From: Enterovibrio coralii
Lineage (GTDB): Bacteria; Pseudomonadota; Gammaproteobacteria; Enterobacterales; Vibrionaceae
Length of the DNA: 46,493 bases
Assembly (NCBI RefSeq): GCF_001559595.1
Contig: NZ_LNTY01000021.1
Coordinates: forward strand, 1 to 46,493
Direction of reading: 5' to 3'
Part shown: piece after piece, positions 29,517 through 39,274 of the stretch
Position numbering within the stretch: position 1 is the first letter of the stretch
Layout of the letters: each line of letters starts with the position of its first letter
Translations under genes and position numbers: made by a program
Notes under the pieces: generated by a model
What the model was told of the DNA's origin: nothing
Database searches by the model: none
What the model saw: only the letters and a program-made list of their open reading frames with translations

Positions 29517-31688
29517 ATGGCAAACGCCACCAATGCGCTGATGCAAGGAGATCCCCGCCGGCGTTTCACAGACAAGTTAGCGCGCCTATCCGTAACAGGA
29601 GGCGGTCTTGTCGTGCTGTTTGCATTGTTACTGATATTTTTCTACCTCGCTTATGTGGTGCTTCCGCTGTTCAAAAGCCCGGATGTGACCTTCAACAAAG
29701 CACTCGATCTGACCTTCCATCAAGCACCTGCACAGTTAGGTGTCGACGAAAATGACCAGCTCGGCTTTCGCTATTCGCACTCAGGTGCACTGACGGTTTT
29801 CTCCCTTGAAGGGCGAGACCAAGTCGTATTGCGCGAGCAGCTTGCAGAGAAACCAACCAGCTTTTATGCCCAGCACCCAACAGCAGGTATTACGGCCTAT
29901 GGTTTGGCTGACGGTTCTGTTGAGTTTCAACGTCTGCGTTTTATATCTCATTACGCCGATGGCAAGCGCTCATTCACGCCAGATTTACAGACAATGGGCG
30001 ATGTGCAGCTCTCGCTGAATGGGCAGGCTATCACTCAGCTTTCTTTTTCTGACCATGATGGCGAGCGCATTGTGGCAGGCTTGGCCGACGACCAAATTCA
30101 CGTCGTTCTTGAAGATAATGGCGTAGAAAAGCTGCGCACCATCATTTTCTCCGAGCCAGATGCCAAGCTCCTCGTGACACCGAATGGCCGCAAACTGTTT
30201 GAGTTGGTGGGGAATGAACTTAATGTCTATACCGTGTCTCCGCGTGGCGTAAACCGCAGAGAGTCGGTCGATGTTGAGTTGGTGACAGGCCACAAACCCA
30301 CAGAAATGACTTTGCTGGCTGGTGGACATTCTCTGCTGGTGCGATTGGAAAATGGCGACATCGGCCAATGGTTTGATGTGGTTAAAGCCAATGAGCGCAG
30401 CCTGACATTGGTTCGCGACTTTAACGTTGCAAACGGTGACCTTGCCGTTGAAGCGCACCGCAATGTGTTCGCAAACCTTGCGACCAACGGTGTGCTGTCG
30501 CTTTGGCATGCACCGAGTGATACACACGATAACTTTGAGTTTCCGCTGCTCGCCAACACCGTCGACATGATGGCATTTTCGCCCCGTGCTGACCGACTGC
30601 TGATAGAGCAAAGCGGTAAGCTTTCTGTATTGAATGTCGATAATCCGCACCCGGATGTCAGCATTGCATCGCTGTGGAAGAAGATTTGGTATGAAGGCTA
30701 CGGAGAGCCTGATTATGTCTGGCAATCCACCTCTGGCAACGAGACGTTTGAAGGCAAATTGAGTGTTGTACCTGTGGTATTCGGTACCATTAAGGTAGCT
30801 GCATTCTCGCTAATTTTTGCGATTCCTTTGGCCATTGGTGGGGCTATCTACACCGCTTACTTTATGCCATCGAAACTGCGTAAAGTGGTGAAGCCAACCA
30901 TCGAAATCATGGAAGCATTACCCACGGTTATTCTGGGTTTTCTTGCAGGTCTTTGGCTTGCGCCCATCATTGAAAAGAACCTACCAGCCATTTTCATTAT
31001 TTTCGTGTCGCTACCCATTTCTTTCTTGGTGGTCGCGCTAGTATGGGCAGAATTACCGAAAAGGTGGCGCAGACGCATTCCCGATGGTGGACACCTGTTC
31101 TTGCTGATCCCGCTCATTTTGGTAATGGGATACATGGCATTCTTGGTTGGCCCGTATGTTGAACAGCACTTTCTGGGCGGTGACAGCCGCGTATTCGTGA
31201 CTGACGTGTTAGGCGTGAACTTCGACCAGCGCAACGCGATTGTGGTGGGACTGGCGATGGGCTTTGCAGTTATCCCGACCATCTTTACTATTGCAGAAGA
31301 CGCGATTTTCTCTGTGCCTAGCCACCTGACAAACGGTTCTTTGGCACTGGGCGCGACGCATTGGCAGACGTTGACGCGTGTTGTGTTACTGACCGCAAGC
31401 CCAGGTATTTTCTCTGCAATCATGATGGGCTTGGGACGCGCAGTCGGTGAAACCATGATCGTTTTGATGGCGACAGGTAACACGCCGCTGATGGAGTGGA
31501 ACCCTTTCGAAGGGCTACGCACCCTTTCTGCCAACATTGCCGTTGAAATGCCGGAGTCAGAGGTGGGAAGCTCGCACTATCGCGTTCTGTTCCTGACCGC
31601 ATTTATTCTGTTTAGCTTCACTTTCTTATTTAACACCGTGGCGGAATTTGTTCGTCAGCAGTTACGAGATAAATACCGTGCGTTGTAA
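29517..31688 (+). CDS. pstC: Phosphate ABC transporter permease PstC (long form)
   Basis: Permease subunit of the high-affinity phosphate importer. The start ATG 29517 follows AAAGAGGT at ideal spacing and gives 723 residues, more than twice the roughly 320 of E. coli PstC. One membrane segment lies near residues 28-55, then about 350 residues of soluble, repeat-like sequence that may be a beta-propeller (for example FRYSHSGALTVFSLEGRDQ, then SFSDHDGERIVAGLADDQI). The canonical permease domain starts near residue 415 (VPVVFGTIKVAAFSLIFAIP), with the EAA-type loop LALGATHWQTLTRVVLLTASPG. Long forms with an extra periplasmic domain are known in marine gamma-proteobacteria. It is followed by pstA after 44 bases. 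Confidence 0.92.
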   Translation: MANATNALMQGDPRRRFTDKLARLSVTGGGLVVLFALLLIFFYLAYVVLPLFKSPDVTFNKALDLTFHQAPAQLGVDENDQLGFRYSHSGALTVFSLEGRDQVVLREQLAEKPTSFYAQHPTAGITAYGLADGSVEFQRLRFISHYADGKRSFTPDLQTMGDVQLSLNGQAITQLSFSDHDGERIVAGLADDQIHVVLEDNGVEKLRTIIFSEPDAKLLVTPNGRKLFELVGNELNVYTVSPRGVNRRESVDVELVTGHKPTEMTLLAGGHSLLVRLENGDIGQWFDVVKANERSLTLVRDFNVANGDLAVEAHRNVFANLATNGVLSLWHAPSDTHDNFEFPLLANTVDMMAFSPRADRLLIEQSGKLSVLNVDNPHPDVSIASLWKKIWYEGYGEPDYVWQSTSGNETFEGKLSVVPVVFGTIKVAAFSLIFAIPLAIGGAIYTAYFMPSKLRKVVKPTIEIMEALPTVILGFLAGLWLAPIIEKNLPAIFIIFVSLPISFLVVALVWAELPKRWRRRIPDGGHLFLLIPLILVMGYMAFLVGPYVEQHFLGGDSRVFVTDVLGVNFDQRNAIVVGLAMGFAVIPTIFTIAEDAIFSVPSHLTNGSLALGATHWQTLTRVVLLTASPGIFSAIMMGLGRAVGETMIVLMATGNTPLMEWNPFEGLRTLSANIAVEMPESEVGSSHYRVLFLTAFILFSFTFLFNTVAEFVRQQLRDKYRAL

Positions 31689-31732
31689 GGTTTCCATTCT
31701 TTCCTGTTGTTCAACACCACAAAGAGGTTGCG

Positions 31733-33377
31733 ATGTTTAAGCGATTAAACCGCAGCTCGCCGTGGGTGTGGATGAGTGCGGGTATGGTCAGCCTTTGTCT
31801 TGTGGCCGTGCTGGGTGTGATGCTGTTGATTGGCTGGAAAGGGCTTGCCTATTTCTGGCCTTCGCCTATTTATCAATTCGACATTAAAACCCCTCAAGAC
31901 AGAGCGTTTCTATGGTGAGATTTATGACACCGAGACGGTGCTGTCGCGGCAGCTTCAGGAAGCGGGCACAGAATTAAAAGACCCAACCGCCAATGAGCAG
32001 GTGCGTCTTCTGATCAAAATTGCCAACCGTGAACGTGAAGCGCATGACTTCATCTCCGTATTGCAGCAAGACATCGTTTCTCAGGTTGCGGATAAAGACA
32101 TTGCCGTTGTTGAACGTACTGAAAATGGCGCGTTTTTCGGTATTGCTGAAGGGTATATCCTCAACGGCAAAATGATGAACCAGCCGCTTCTTCCTGCGTT
32201 TTACCAAGAGAAGATTGCTGAAATCAATGAACGTCGTGATGAGCTTACGCGCTTTGAGCGCGTAGACATTGAGAAGGTGAATCATCAGCTCACCGAATTG
32301 AAGACAGAGCGTCAGGCATACATCAAAGCGCAGCAGCCTGTGCCTGAATTCTTGCAAGATGAAATTAAGATTTTGCAGGAACGTTATGAAGACAAAGAAC
32401 AAACCTTGATGGCGATGCGCTCTGACATGGCATTAGATAGCCTGTTGATGGCTGATCGCGATGGCAAGACAGTGCGCATTCCGATGAACCACGTGATGGC
32501 GATGTGGTATCCCAACGCCATGACATGGAGTGACAAGTTCACCCACTGGCTCGATCAAATCGGCAAGTTCATTACTGAAAACCCGCGTGAAGCGAACTCG
32601 GAAGGCGGTGTTTTCCCTGCCATCTTCGGCACGGTATTGATGGTGCTTTTGATGTCAGTCATGGTCACACCGTTGGGTGTGCTGGCGGCGGTTTACCTTC
32701 ATGAGTATGCAGGGAAAAGTGCCTTTACTCGCATCATTCGCATCGCTGTCGTTAACCTCGCAGGTGTGCCTTCGATTGTTTACGGCGTGTTTGGTCTGGG
32801 CTTTTTCGTTTACTTTATCGGTGGCAACATCGATGCGCTGTTTTACTCAGATACCTTGCCAAATCCGACCTTTGGTACGCCGGGGATATTGTGGTCGTCA
32901 CTGACGCTGGCGATTCTGACTTTACCTGTGGTGATCGTATCTACCGAGGAAGGTTTAGCGCGTATTCCGTCTTCGGTAAGACATGGCTCCATGGCACTTG
33001 GTGCAACGCAAGCTGAAACGCTGTGGCGCATTGTGCTGCCAATGGCGAGCCCTGCAATCATGACAGGACTGATTTTGGCCATCGCTCGCGCGGCGGGCGA
33101 GGTAGCACCGCTGATGCTTGTGGGTGTGGTAAAAGTAGCACCAAGCTTGCCGCTTGATGGCAACTTCCCATACTTACATTTAGACAGAAAGTTTATGCAC
33201 TTGGGTTACCATGTGTACGATGTCGGCTTCCAAAGCCCGAACATTGAGTCGGCAAGACCGCTGGTGTATGCCACGTCTTTGCTGTTGGTTACAGTTATCG
33301 TCAGCCTCAATTTGGCAGCGATTACTATCCGTAACCATTTGCGCGAAAAGTACCGTTCACTTGAACAAGACATTTGA
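31733..33377 (+). CDS. pstA: Phosphate ABC transporter permease PstA (long form, frame broken once)
   Basis: Second permease subunit. An N-terminal membrane segment (WMSAGMVSLCLVAVLGVMLL, residues 13-32) is followed by about 220 residues that are soluble and partly coiled coil (INERRDELTRFERVDIEKVN). The permease domain then starts near residue 300 (FGTVLMVLLMSVMVTPLGVL) and has the EAA-type loop MALGATQAETLWRIVLPMASPA. The first frame ends at 31918. Here the repair is removal of one base, most simply one T of TTT 31907-31909, giving DRAFYGEIYDTETV and 547 residues in all. It is the only break in the window that needs a base removed. The following pstB starts 25 bases after the stop. Confidence 0.9.
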
Positions 33378-33401
33378 TCCTAACGAGGACATGACAAAGA
33401 A

Positions 33402-34220
33402 ATGATATCAATAGGTGCCAACATTGGATTGCCGGGTCCAGTCGATTTGTCTTCATTACCTGATGAGCAAACCGCACTGGTGATCCGTAATCTCAACCTT
33501 CACTACGGCAATACGCAGGCGTTGTTCGACATCAACATGCGTATTCCAAAAGGGAAGGTAACGGCATTTATTGGACCATCTGGCTGCGGTAAGTCCACGC
33601 TGCTTCGCTGTATTAACCGCATGAATGACTTGGTGGATGGTTGTCGCGTTGATGGGGAAATCTCACTGCATGGCACCAATGTCTACGATGAAGATGTGGA
33701 TGTACCTTCGCTGCGTCGTCGCGTGGGGATGGTGTTCCAGCGTCCGAATCCGTTTCCGAAGTCTATTTACGAGAACGTCATCTACGGTCTGCGTTTGCAG
33801 GGTGTGAAAAACGTCCGGACTTTGGACGATGCGGTCGAGCGTTCGCTGCGCTCTGCGGCACTTTGGGATGAAGTGAAAGACCGACTGCATGAGAATGCCT
33901 TTGGCCTCTCCGGTGGTCAGCAGCAACGTTTGGTGATTGCCCGTGCTATCGCGATTGAGCCTGAGGTACTGCTTCTTGATGAACCAACCTCAGCCCTTGA
34001 CCCAATCTCGACGCTAACGATTGAAGAGCTTATCAACGATTTGAAGCGCAAATACACGGTCGTGATCGTTACACACAATATGCAACAAGCGGCGCGCGTG
34101 TCAGATCAGACGGCATTTATCAACCTCGGGAAGTTGGTAGAATACGCAGATACAGATACACTGTTCACCACACCAAAGAACAAGCAAACCGAAGACTATA
34201 TTACTGGCCGATACGGCTAA
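33402..34220 (+). CDS. pstB: Phosphate ABC transporter ATP-binding protein PstB
   Basis: A 272-residue ABC ATPase that powers phosphate import. Motifs are Walker [12 protein letters not shown] (near residue 58), the Q-loop [17 protein letters not shown], the signature [16 protein letters not shown], Walker [13 protein letters not shown], and the switch His in [15 protein letters not shown]. The sequence after Walker A ([19 protein letters not shown]) is typical of PstB. The N-terminal extension of about 27 residues ([18 protein letters not shown]) is slightly longer than in E. coli. It is 24 bases after pstA and 15 before phoU. Confidence 0.97.
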   Translation: MISIGANIGLPGPVDLSSLPDEQTALVIRNLNLHYGNTQALFDINMRIPKGKVTAFIGPSGCGKSTLLRCINRMNDLVDGCRVDGEISLHGTNVYDEDVDVPSLRRRVGMVFQRPNPFPKSIYENVIYGLRLQGVKNVRTLDDAVERSLRSAALWDEVKDRLHENAFGLSGGQQQRLVIARAIAIEPEVLLLDEPTSALDPISTLTIEELINDLKRKYTVVIVTHNMQQAARVSDQTAFINLGKLVEYADTDTLFTTPKNKQTEDYITGRYG

Positions 34221-34235
34221 AGGATCCCGAAGTAA

Positions 34236-34943
34236 ATGGATAACCAAAACATCAGTCGTCATATTTCAGGCCAGTTCAACACTGAGCTTGAAGCAATCCG
34301 TACCCATGTACTTGCAATGGGTGGATTGGTTGAGCGCCAGCTAACTGATGCGCTGCGCGCAATGCATTATCAGGATGTCGACCTAGCCAAACATGTCATG
34401 CGAGAAGACCATAAAGTTAACTCGATGGAAGTGGCGATTGATGAAGCCTGTACCCGTATTATTGCCAAACGTCAGCCTACGGCAGGCGATTTACGATTGG
34501 TGATGGCAATCATCAAGACCATTACCGATCTAGAGCGTATCGGTGATGTTGCTGATAGCATTGCCCGCATGGCTCTGGATAACTTTTCAAACTCCCAACA
34601 GCCATTCCTTGTATCGCTGGAAAACCTTGGGCAGAAAGCGGCGCGCATGCTGCACGACGCACTGGACGCCTTTGCGCGTATGGATGTTGATGCGGCGATG
34701 AAGGTGTATCACAGTGATGACCAACTGGATAAAGAATACGAAGCCATTCTGCGTCAGTTAATGACCTATATGATGGAAGACCCGCGTTCGATTCCAAACG
34801 TATTGAAAGTGATGTGGTCCGCGCGTGCGATTGAGCGCGTTGGCGACCGTTGCCAGAACATTTGCGAATACATTATCTACTTCGTAAAAGGCAAAGACAT
34901 TCGCCATACCAACAAAGAACAGCTCGAGAAAATGCTCAAGTAA
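34236..34943 (+). CDS. phoU: Phosphate transport regulator PhoU
   Basis: A 235-residue all-helical protein with two PhoU repeats. Each repeat carries an E(D)xxxD-type metal-binding motif, visible in [19 protein letters not shown] near residue 55 and [17 protein letters not shown] near 158. [15 protein letters not shown] and [15 protein letters not shown] are the paired conserved segments. PhoU links the Pst transporter to PhoR and holds the Pho response off when phosphate is plentiful. It is last in the pstC-pstA-pstB-phoU operon and is followed by a strong terminator. Confidence 0.96.
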   Translation: MDNQNISRHISGQFNTELEAIRTHVLAMGGLVERQLTDALRAMHYQDVDLAKHVMREDHKVNSMEVAIDEACTRIIAKRQPTAGDLRLVMAIIKTITDLERIGDVADSIARMALDNFSNSQQPFLVSLENLGQKAARMLHDALDAFARMDVDAAMKVYHSDDQLDKEYEAILRQLMTYMMEDPRSIPNVLKVMWSARAIERVGDRCQNICEYIIYFVKGKDIRHTNKEQLEKMLK

Positions 34944-34963
34944 GTTCCATGAGCATTCGACGT

Positions 34964-34994
34964 CAAAAAAGCAGCCACGTAGGCTGCTTTTTTT
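34964..34994 (+). terminator. Intrinsic terminator after phoU
   Basis: The stem AAAAAAGCAGCC/GGCTGCTTTTTT closes on a small ACGTA loop 20 bases past the phoU stop and ends in a T run. Confidence 0.92.
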
Positions 34995-35040
34995 GTCTCT
35001 TTGACTAGGTGTTAAATTGCTAGCCATTCAACACCACACA

Positions 35041-35067
35041 TGAAAAAGCCCCGCGAATGCGAGGCTT
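35041..35067 (-). terminator. Intrinsic terminator after bamE
   Basis: Read on the minus strand, AGCCTCGC pairs imperfectly with GCGGGGCT around a short loop and is followed by TTTTTC, about 20 bases past the bamE stop. Confidence 0.75.
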
Positions 35068-35086
35068 CTGTGAGATATAAATCTGC

Positions 35087-35443
35087 TTATTGAATTGCTT
35101 TGAAGAAGCTAGCACCTGGCGAGTAGTCGCCTTTCATGCCAACTAACTGACCATTGTTGTCAAATGACAAGATCAGCTCTTTCTGTTGGGCTTCTTCATG
35201 CCCTGGCTTCAGGTACTGAACAAAGTACCACGTGTTTGGGAAACCCGCTTCAACGAGCATTGGAGGACCAAGTAAGAATTTAACCTGCTCTTTGGTCATG
35301 CCAAATTTAAGTTCCTCGACCGCAGTTTGGTCGATGTAATTTCCCTGATTGATATCTATGCGATACACCAACTTGTCTACCAATGAACAGCCAGTCATCG
35401 TAGCAAGAACAAGTGATACCGCAGCGATGTGTTTCCAACGCAT
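35087..35443 (-). CDS. bamE: Outer-membrane assembly lipoprotein BamE
   Basis: A 118-residue lipoprotein of the BAM complex, which inserts beta-barrel proteins into the outer membrane. The signal peptide ends in a lipobox-like TMTGC with the lipidated Cys at residue 19. The SmpA/OmlA domain follows, with GNYIDQTAVEELKFGMTKEQ and VKFLLGPPMLVEAGFPNTW, the conserved substrate-groove and fold residues. Length matches E. coli BamE (113). It is transcribed alone, next to recN on the same strand, the common gamma-proteobacterial order. Confidence 0.95.
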   Translation of the reverse strand: MRWKHIAAVSLVLATMTGCSLVDKLVYRIDINQGNYIDQTAVEELKFGMTKEQVKFLLGPPMLVEAGFPNTWYFVQYLKPGHEEAQQKELILSFDNNGQLVGMKGDYSPGASFFKAIQ

Positions 35444-35573
35444 GACTTCTTACTTCATTTCCAAAATAGGGGGACGATAATAAACAAGCAATTGAAAGAA
35501 GTAAAAACCTCTTGTTTCAACTTGTCAGTTCGACCATGGAATTTGGAAAAAGTTTCTTGCGATTGAGCAAAGA

Positions 35574-37240
35574 CTAAGCAGCAATCAACAATTCTCTCGC
35601 ATTTGCCAGCGTATGTTCAGTGATTTCGCTACCGCCAAGCAAGCGTGCCAGCTCTTGAACGCGTGCGGTATCATCCAGTGCCATCATGCTGGTTGTCGTT
35701 GAGCCTTTCTCGCTCGCCTTTGCCACAAACATCTGTTGATGACCACAACCTGCCACTTGAGGAAGGTGCGTAACACACATGACTTGTGTCGACTCACCCA
35801 GTTTACGCAAAAGCTTGCCAACAATGGCTGCCGTTGGACCACTGATACCGACATCTACTTCATCGAAAATCAGGCTTGGCGTATCGACTTTTTGAGCAGT
35901 GATCACCTGAATTGCCAGCGAGATACGTGAAAGCTCACCACCTGATGCCACGCGACCAAGTGCTTGCAACGGTTGACCTGGGTTGGTCGAAACCAATAGC
36001 TCAATGCTGTCGACGCCTAGTGGAGACAGGTGTGTGTCGGGTTGGCTGTCCAAGGCGATGTGGAATTTGCCGTGTTGCATGCTTAGTTCATGCATGCTCG
36101 AAGAAATCAGTTTATCCAATTCTTTTGCATAGCGTTTACGGCTCTTACTGAGTTTTTCTGCCGCTGCCATACAGGCTTGATGCTTAAGGTCGACCTGTGC
36201 AGACAGTTGTTCGATTTGGTTATCACTGTCGTTTAGGTTTTCAAGCTCTGCATTCAGGGCTTGGTGCGCGCCGTAAAGCTCTTCTGGCAACACTTGGTGT
36301 TTGCGCGACAGGCGCATAATGGTCGCCATACGCTCGTCAAGGTAGCCAAGACGGGCTGGATCCATATCAAGGCGATCCATGTATGCCGTGATCTCGTGGG
36401 AAGTTTCTTGTACCTGAATGCATGCTTCATCCAGCATTTGCTGAAGATCGTTGAACTGGCTGTCCATTGATGCCAGTTCTGCAAGTTTCTGCTGAGCAAA
36501 CTGCAGAAGCTGAAGCGCATTATTATCTTCGTCTTCACTCAGTGCTTGCAGTACGCTTTGGCTGCAAATGGCGATATCACCGCAGTTTGACAGGCGTTTG
36601 TGTTCTTCTTCCAGATCCGGATATTCAGTTTCACCCAGTGCCAGTTCATTGAGCTCATTCACTTGGTATTCGAGCAACTGTTTTTGTGCCTCAAAGGCTT
36701 CTTTGCTTTTTTCGAGTTGCTTGAGCTCATTGCGTGCTGCGCGCCAATCTTGGTAACGCTGACGCATGGTAGTGAGGAGATTTTGATGGCCCGCATATTG
36801 GTCGAGCAGAGTCAGCTGGTAGTCGTTTTTCATCAAAAGCTGGTGGGCATGCTGACCGTGAATATTGATCAAATGTTGACCCAGTGATTTTTGCTGAGAT
36901 GCAGGGACAGGACTGCCATTGATAAAGGCGCGGGAGCGGCCTTCTTTGGTGATAACACGACGCAGAATACACTCATCACCATCGACCAATTCATTGTCTT
37001 CTAACCAGCGACGAGCGGCCGGGTTATTTTGAAGATGAAAGAGGGCAACGATTTCCGCTTTTTCCTCACCAGGACGAACCATGGCAGCATCGGCTCGGTC
37101 GCCAAGCAAAGTCCCAGCGCATCAATAGCAATGGATTTACCTGCACCTGTTTCACCCGTAATGGTGGTCATGCCTTTATGGAAATCGAGTTCTAACGCTT
37201 TAACAATGGCAAAGTTTTGGATCGTAATGTGCGCTAGCAT
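35574..37240 (-). CDS. recN: DNA repair protein RecN (frame broken once)
   Basis: SMC-like ATPase that helps repair double-strand breaks. The N-terminus is [20 protein letters not shown], with Walker [16 protein letters not shown]. Coiled coils fill the middle, and the C-terminus has [15 protein letters not shown], Walker [14 protein letters not shown] and VTHLPQVA. The first frame stops at 37001; restoring a G at 37102-37103 joins ALGLCL to [18 protein letters not shown] and yields 555 residues, as in E. coli RecN. Two LexA boxes upstream mark it as an SOS gene. The break lies in a gene kept intact in almost all bacteria, which supports a sequencing-error explanation. Confidence 0.92.
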
Positions 37241-37268
37241 GAGAATGAATACCTGTGTTTATTATCAC

Positions 37269-37284
37269 CTGTTGATACATACAG
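37269..37284 (-). promoter_or_regulatory. LexA box 2 upstream of recN
   Basis: CTGTTGATACATACAG keeps the CTGT-N8-ACAG pattern of gamma-proteobacterial LexA sites. It is the box closer to recN, ending 28 bases before its ATG. Confidence 0.88.
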
Positions 37285-37290
37285 TATATA

Positions 37291-37306
37291 CTGTGTTTGT
37301 ATACAG
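37291..37306 (-). promoter_or_regulatory. LexA box 1 upstream of recN
   Basis: CTGTGTTTGTATACAG again gives CTGT-N8-ACAG, with flanking TA on both sides (TACTGT...ACAGTA). The two boxes are centred 22 bases, about two helix turns, apart, so two LexA dimers could bind on the same face. E. coli recN also has more than one LexA site. Confidence 0.9.
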
Positions 37307-37356
37307 TAAAGGTGCTGGGTATCGATCTCTGAAAAAATTTGTGACGGGTATAACGA

Positions 37357-37384
37357 AAAGAGCAGGCCAAGCCTGCTCTTTATT
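37357..37384 (-). terminator. Intrinsic terminator after nadK
   Basis: The stem AAAGAGCAGGC/GCCTGCTCTTT has A and T runs on both ends and lies 21 bases past the nadK stop, ending nadK before the recN promoter. Confidence 0.88.
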
Positions 37385-37404
37385 GATGGATAGTTAGCCG
37401 ATTG

Positions 37405-38286
37405 TCAGAACAATTTGCTGGCCCAGCCAAGTTTTGTTCGTAGTGTTTTGTAATAGCTGTAGTTTTTCGGGTGAATGAGTTTCAGCAATGATGGGCTACG
37501 GTAGATATGTACTTCATCACCCGGATTCACTGGCAAAGATACCTGACTGTCACAACTCACTTCCAAGGTGCTGCCGTTATCTGGCGAAACCACGAGCTTA
37601 ATATGTCGTTTGGCATCCACCACAAGCGGTCTGCTAGAAAGCGTGTGTGGGAACATCGGCACCAGCGAAATCGCATCCAGGCTCGGTGAGAGGATAGGGC
37701 CGCCACCTGACAGGCTGTATGCGGTTGACCCTGTCGGCGTTGAAATAATGATGCCGTCAGAGCGTTGTGAGAAGGCGAAGTTATCGTCAATGTAGACTTC
37801 AAACTCAATCATGTGCGCGACTTGGCCTGGGTGAAGAACGGCTTCGTTCAATGCCGCGTTGTGGCTTTTAATTTGGCCGTGTCGGTGCACTTCCGCTTCG
37901 AGCAAGAAGCGATAATCTTCAATATATTCCCCTGCCAGTACGTCAGATAACGCTTGCTCGTAAGCGTCTGGGTCAAGGTCGGTTAGAAAGCCCAGATTGC
38001 CGCGGTTAACCCCGATGACGGAAATATCAAAGCGAGACAGCACACGGGCGGCACCAAGCATGTTGCCGTCACCACCAATGACAATCGCTAAATCTGCTTT
38101 TGCGCCCAGGGAGAGTAAGTCGTGAAAATCTTCTGCAGGGATGTTGAGATAATTATCGAGTCGGTTATCTACGAGCGTTCGGTAACCCTTTTGTGTCAAC
38201 CAGTTATAGAGGCTTTCATGTGTGGCTACCGCATCGGGATTTCGAGGTTTGCCTACCAAAGCAATAGTGTTGAAACGCTTTGACAT
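37405..38286 (-). CDS. nadK: NAD kinase NadK
   Basis: ATP-dependent kinase that makes NADP from NAD. The signature [15 protein letters not shown] lies near residue 70, followed by [13 protein letters not shown] and [16 protein letters not shown], the substrate-binding blocks. ATG 38286 ([16 protein letters not shown]) gives 293 residues, the E. coli length. The open frame continues upstream to 39069, but that part is antisense to grpE and has no protein-like match. The gene is divergent from grpE. Confidence 0.95.
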   Translation of the reverse strand: MSKRFNTIALVGKPRNPDAVATHESLYNWLTQKGYRTLVDNRLDNYLNIPAEDFHDLLSLGAKADLAIVIGGDGNMLGAARVLSRFDISVIGVNRGNLGFLTDLDPDAYEQALSDVLAGEYIEDYRFLLEAEVHRHGQIKSHNAALNEAVLHPGQVAHMIEFEVYIDDNFAFSQRSDGIIISTPTGSTAYSLSGGGPILSPSLDAISLVPMFPHTLSSRPLVVDAKRHIKLVVSPDNGSTLEVSCDSQVSLPVNPGDEVHIYRSPSLLKLIHPKNYSYYKTLRTKLGWASKLF

Positions 38287-38364
38287 CTTATTGATCCTGC
38301 ACAGATTAGTGGCTTGAGTATAAGCGAATGAGAAAAACTTGTCGTGCTTTGCGGCATAGCGCAC

Positions 38365-38390
38365 CTTGAAACGCGGGCACACATCCCCAT
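38365..38390 (+). promoter_or_regulatory. Heat-shock (sigma-32) promoter of grpE
   Basis: CTTGAAA at 38365-38371 and CCCCAT at 38385-38390 match the sigma-32 consensus (CTTGAAA, CCCCATNT) exactly in the visible core, with a 13-base spacer, the usual length. It lies about 80 bases before the grpE ATG. Confidence 0.9.
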
Positions 38391-38469
38391 AATAAGCAAA
38401 ACTGTCGAGATTGATGTCCCATTGCCTCACATTGTGGGACTCAACACAGAGAATTGTGTCGGAGAGAGC

Positions 38470-39075
38470 ATGAGCAAAGAAGAAAACAAGATCCAGGAAG
38501 AAGAAGTGCTGAATGAAGCAGTAGAACAAGTGGCAGATGAAAATGCCCTGGATGCAGAAGCGGATGCAATGATCAGCCGCATCACTGAACTGGAAGCGGC
38601 GCTGGAAGAAAGCGAAGCGAAAGTAAAAGAGCAGCAAGACAGTGTTCTGCGCGCTCGTGCTGACGTTGAAAACATGCGTCGTCGTACCGAACAGGAAATC
38701 GACAAAGCGCGCAAGTTTGCTTTGGAGCGCTTTGCTAACGAACTGTTGCCAGTTATCGACAACATGGAACGCGCTGTTGAGATGGCGGAGAAAGACAACG
38801 AAGCCATCAAACCAATGCTGGAAGGTGTTGAGCTGACGCTGAAGACGATGAAAGACGCGGTTGCTAAGTTTGGTTTGAAAGAGCTGGACCCAACGGGTCA
38901 ACCGTTCAACCCAGAATTCCATCAGGCGATGTCTATCCAAGAAAGTGCTGACCACGCACCAAACACTGTGATGTTCGTAATGCAAAAAGGCTACGAACTG
39001 AACGGTCGTGTGGTTCGTCCTGCGATGGTTATGGTGTCTAAAGCGGCTGCTGGTAACGTTGACGAGCAAGCGTAA
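38470..39075 (+). CDS. grpE: Nucleotide exchange factor GrpE
   Basis: Co-chaperone of 201 residues that releases ADP from DnaK. An acidic, helical N-terminal half (about residues 1-80, rich in Glu and Ala) forms the long dimer coil. Conserved parts are [34 protein letters not shown] and the C-terminal beta domain with [10 protein letters not shown] and [21 protein letters not shown] 38470 follows GGAGAGAG and is preferred over upstream in-frame starts. It is followed by a terminator and then dnaK. Confidence 0.96.
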   Translation: MSKEENKIQEEEVLNEAVEQVADENALDAEADAMISRITELEAALEESEAKVKEQQDSVLRARADVENMRRRTEQEIDKARKFALERFANELLPVIDNMERAVEMAEKDNEAIKPMLEGVELTLKTMKDAVAKFGLKELDPTGQPFNPEFHQAMSIQESADHAPNTVMFVMQKGYELNGRVVRPAMVMVSKAAAGNVDEQA

Positions 39076-39091
39076 TTTAGTCCAATTTAAG

Positions 39092-39118
39092 AAAAACCCG
39101 CTTTTTGCGGGTTTTTTT
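39092..39118 (+). terminator. Intrinsic terminator between grpE and dnaK
   Basis: AAAAACCCGC pairs with GCGGGTTTTT around a TTT loop, followed by more T residues, 17 bases past the grpE stop. dnaK therefore needs its own promoter. Confidence 0.9.
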
Positions 39119-39129
39119 CATTTTGCCCC

Positions 39130-39156
39130 CTTGAAAGTGGCTTTCGTGCCCTTATC
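39130..39156 (+). promoter_or_regulatory. Probable heat-shock promoter of dnaK
   Basis: CTTGAAA at 39130-39136 is a perfect sigma-32 -35 element. The best -10, CCCTTATCT starting at 39149, only partly matches CCCCATNT, and the spacer is 12 bases. Its place just after the grpE terminator and 119 bases before dnaK makes it a reasonable promoter. Confidence 0.6.
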
Positions 39157-39274
39157 TATGGTGCATCAGAAAGAAAATTAAAAATTTTTCTTGTGTAGGG
39201 TTGAACCCTTAACTGCGACCCCCATATAAGGGTTAACGCAACATAGACGTAAGACGAATTTCGGAGAAAACCAA

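Noticed and set aside
38287..39069. A 260-residue upstream extension of the nadK reading frame
   Set aside because: It lies antisense to grpE, is rich in Phe and His as expected of a shadow frame, and has no family resemblance; nadK starts cleanly at 38286 with [12 protein letters not shown].
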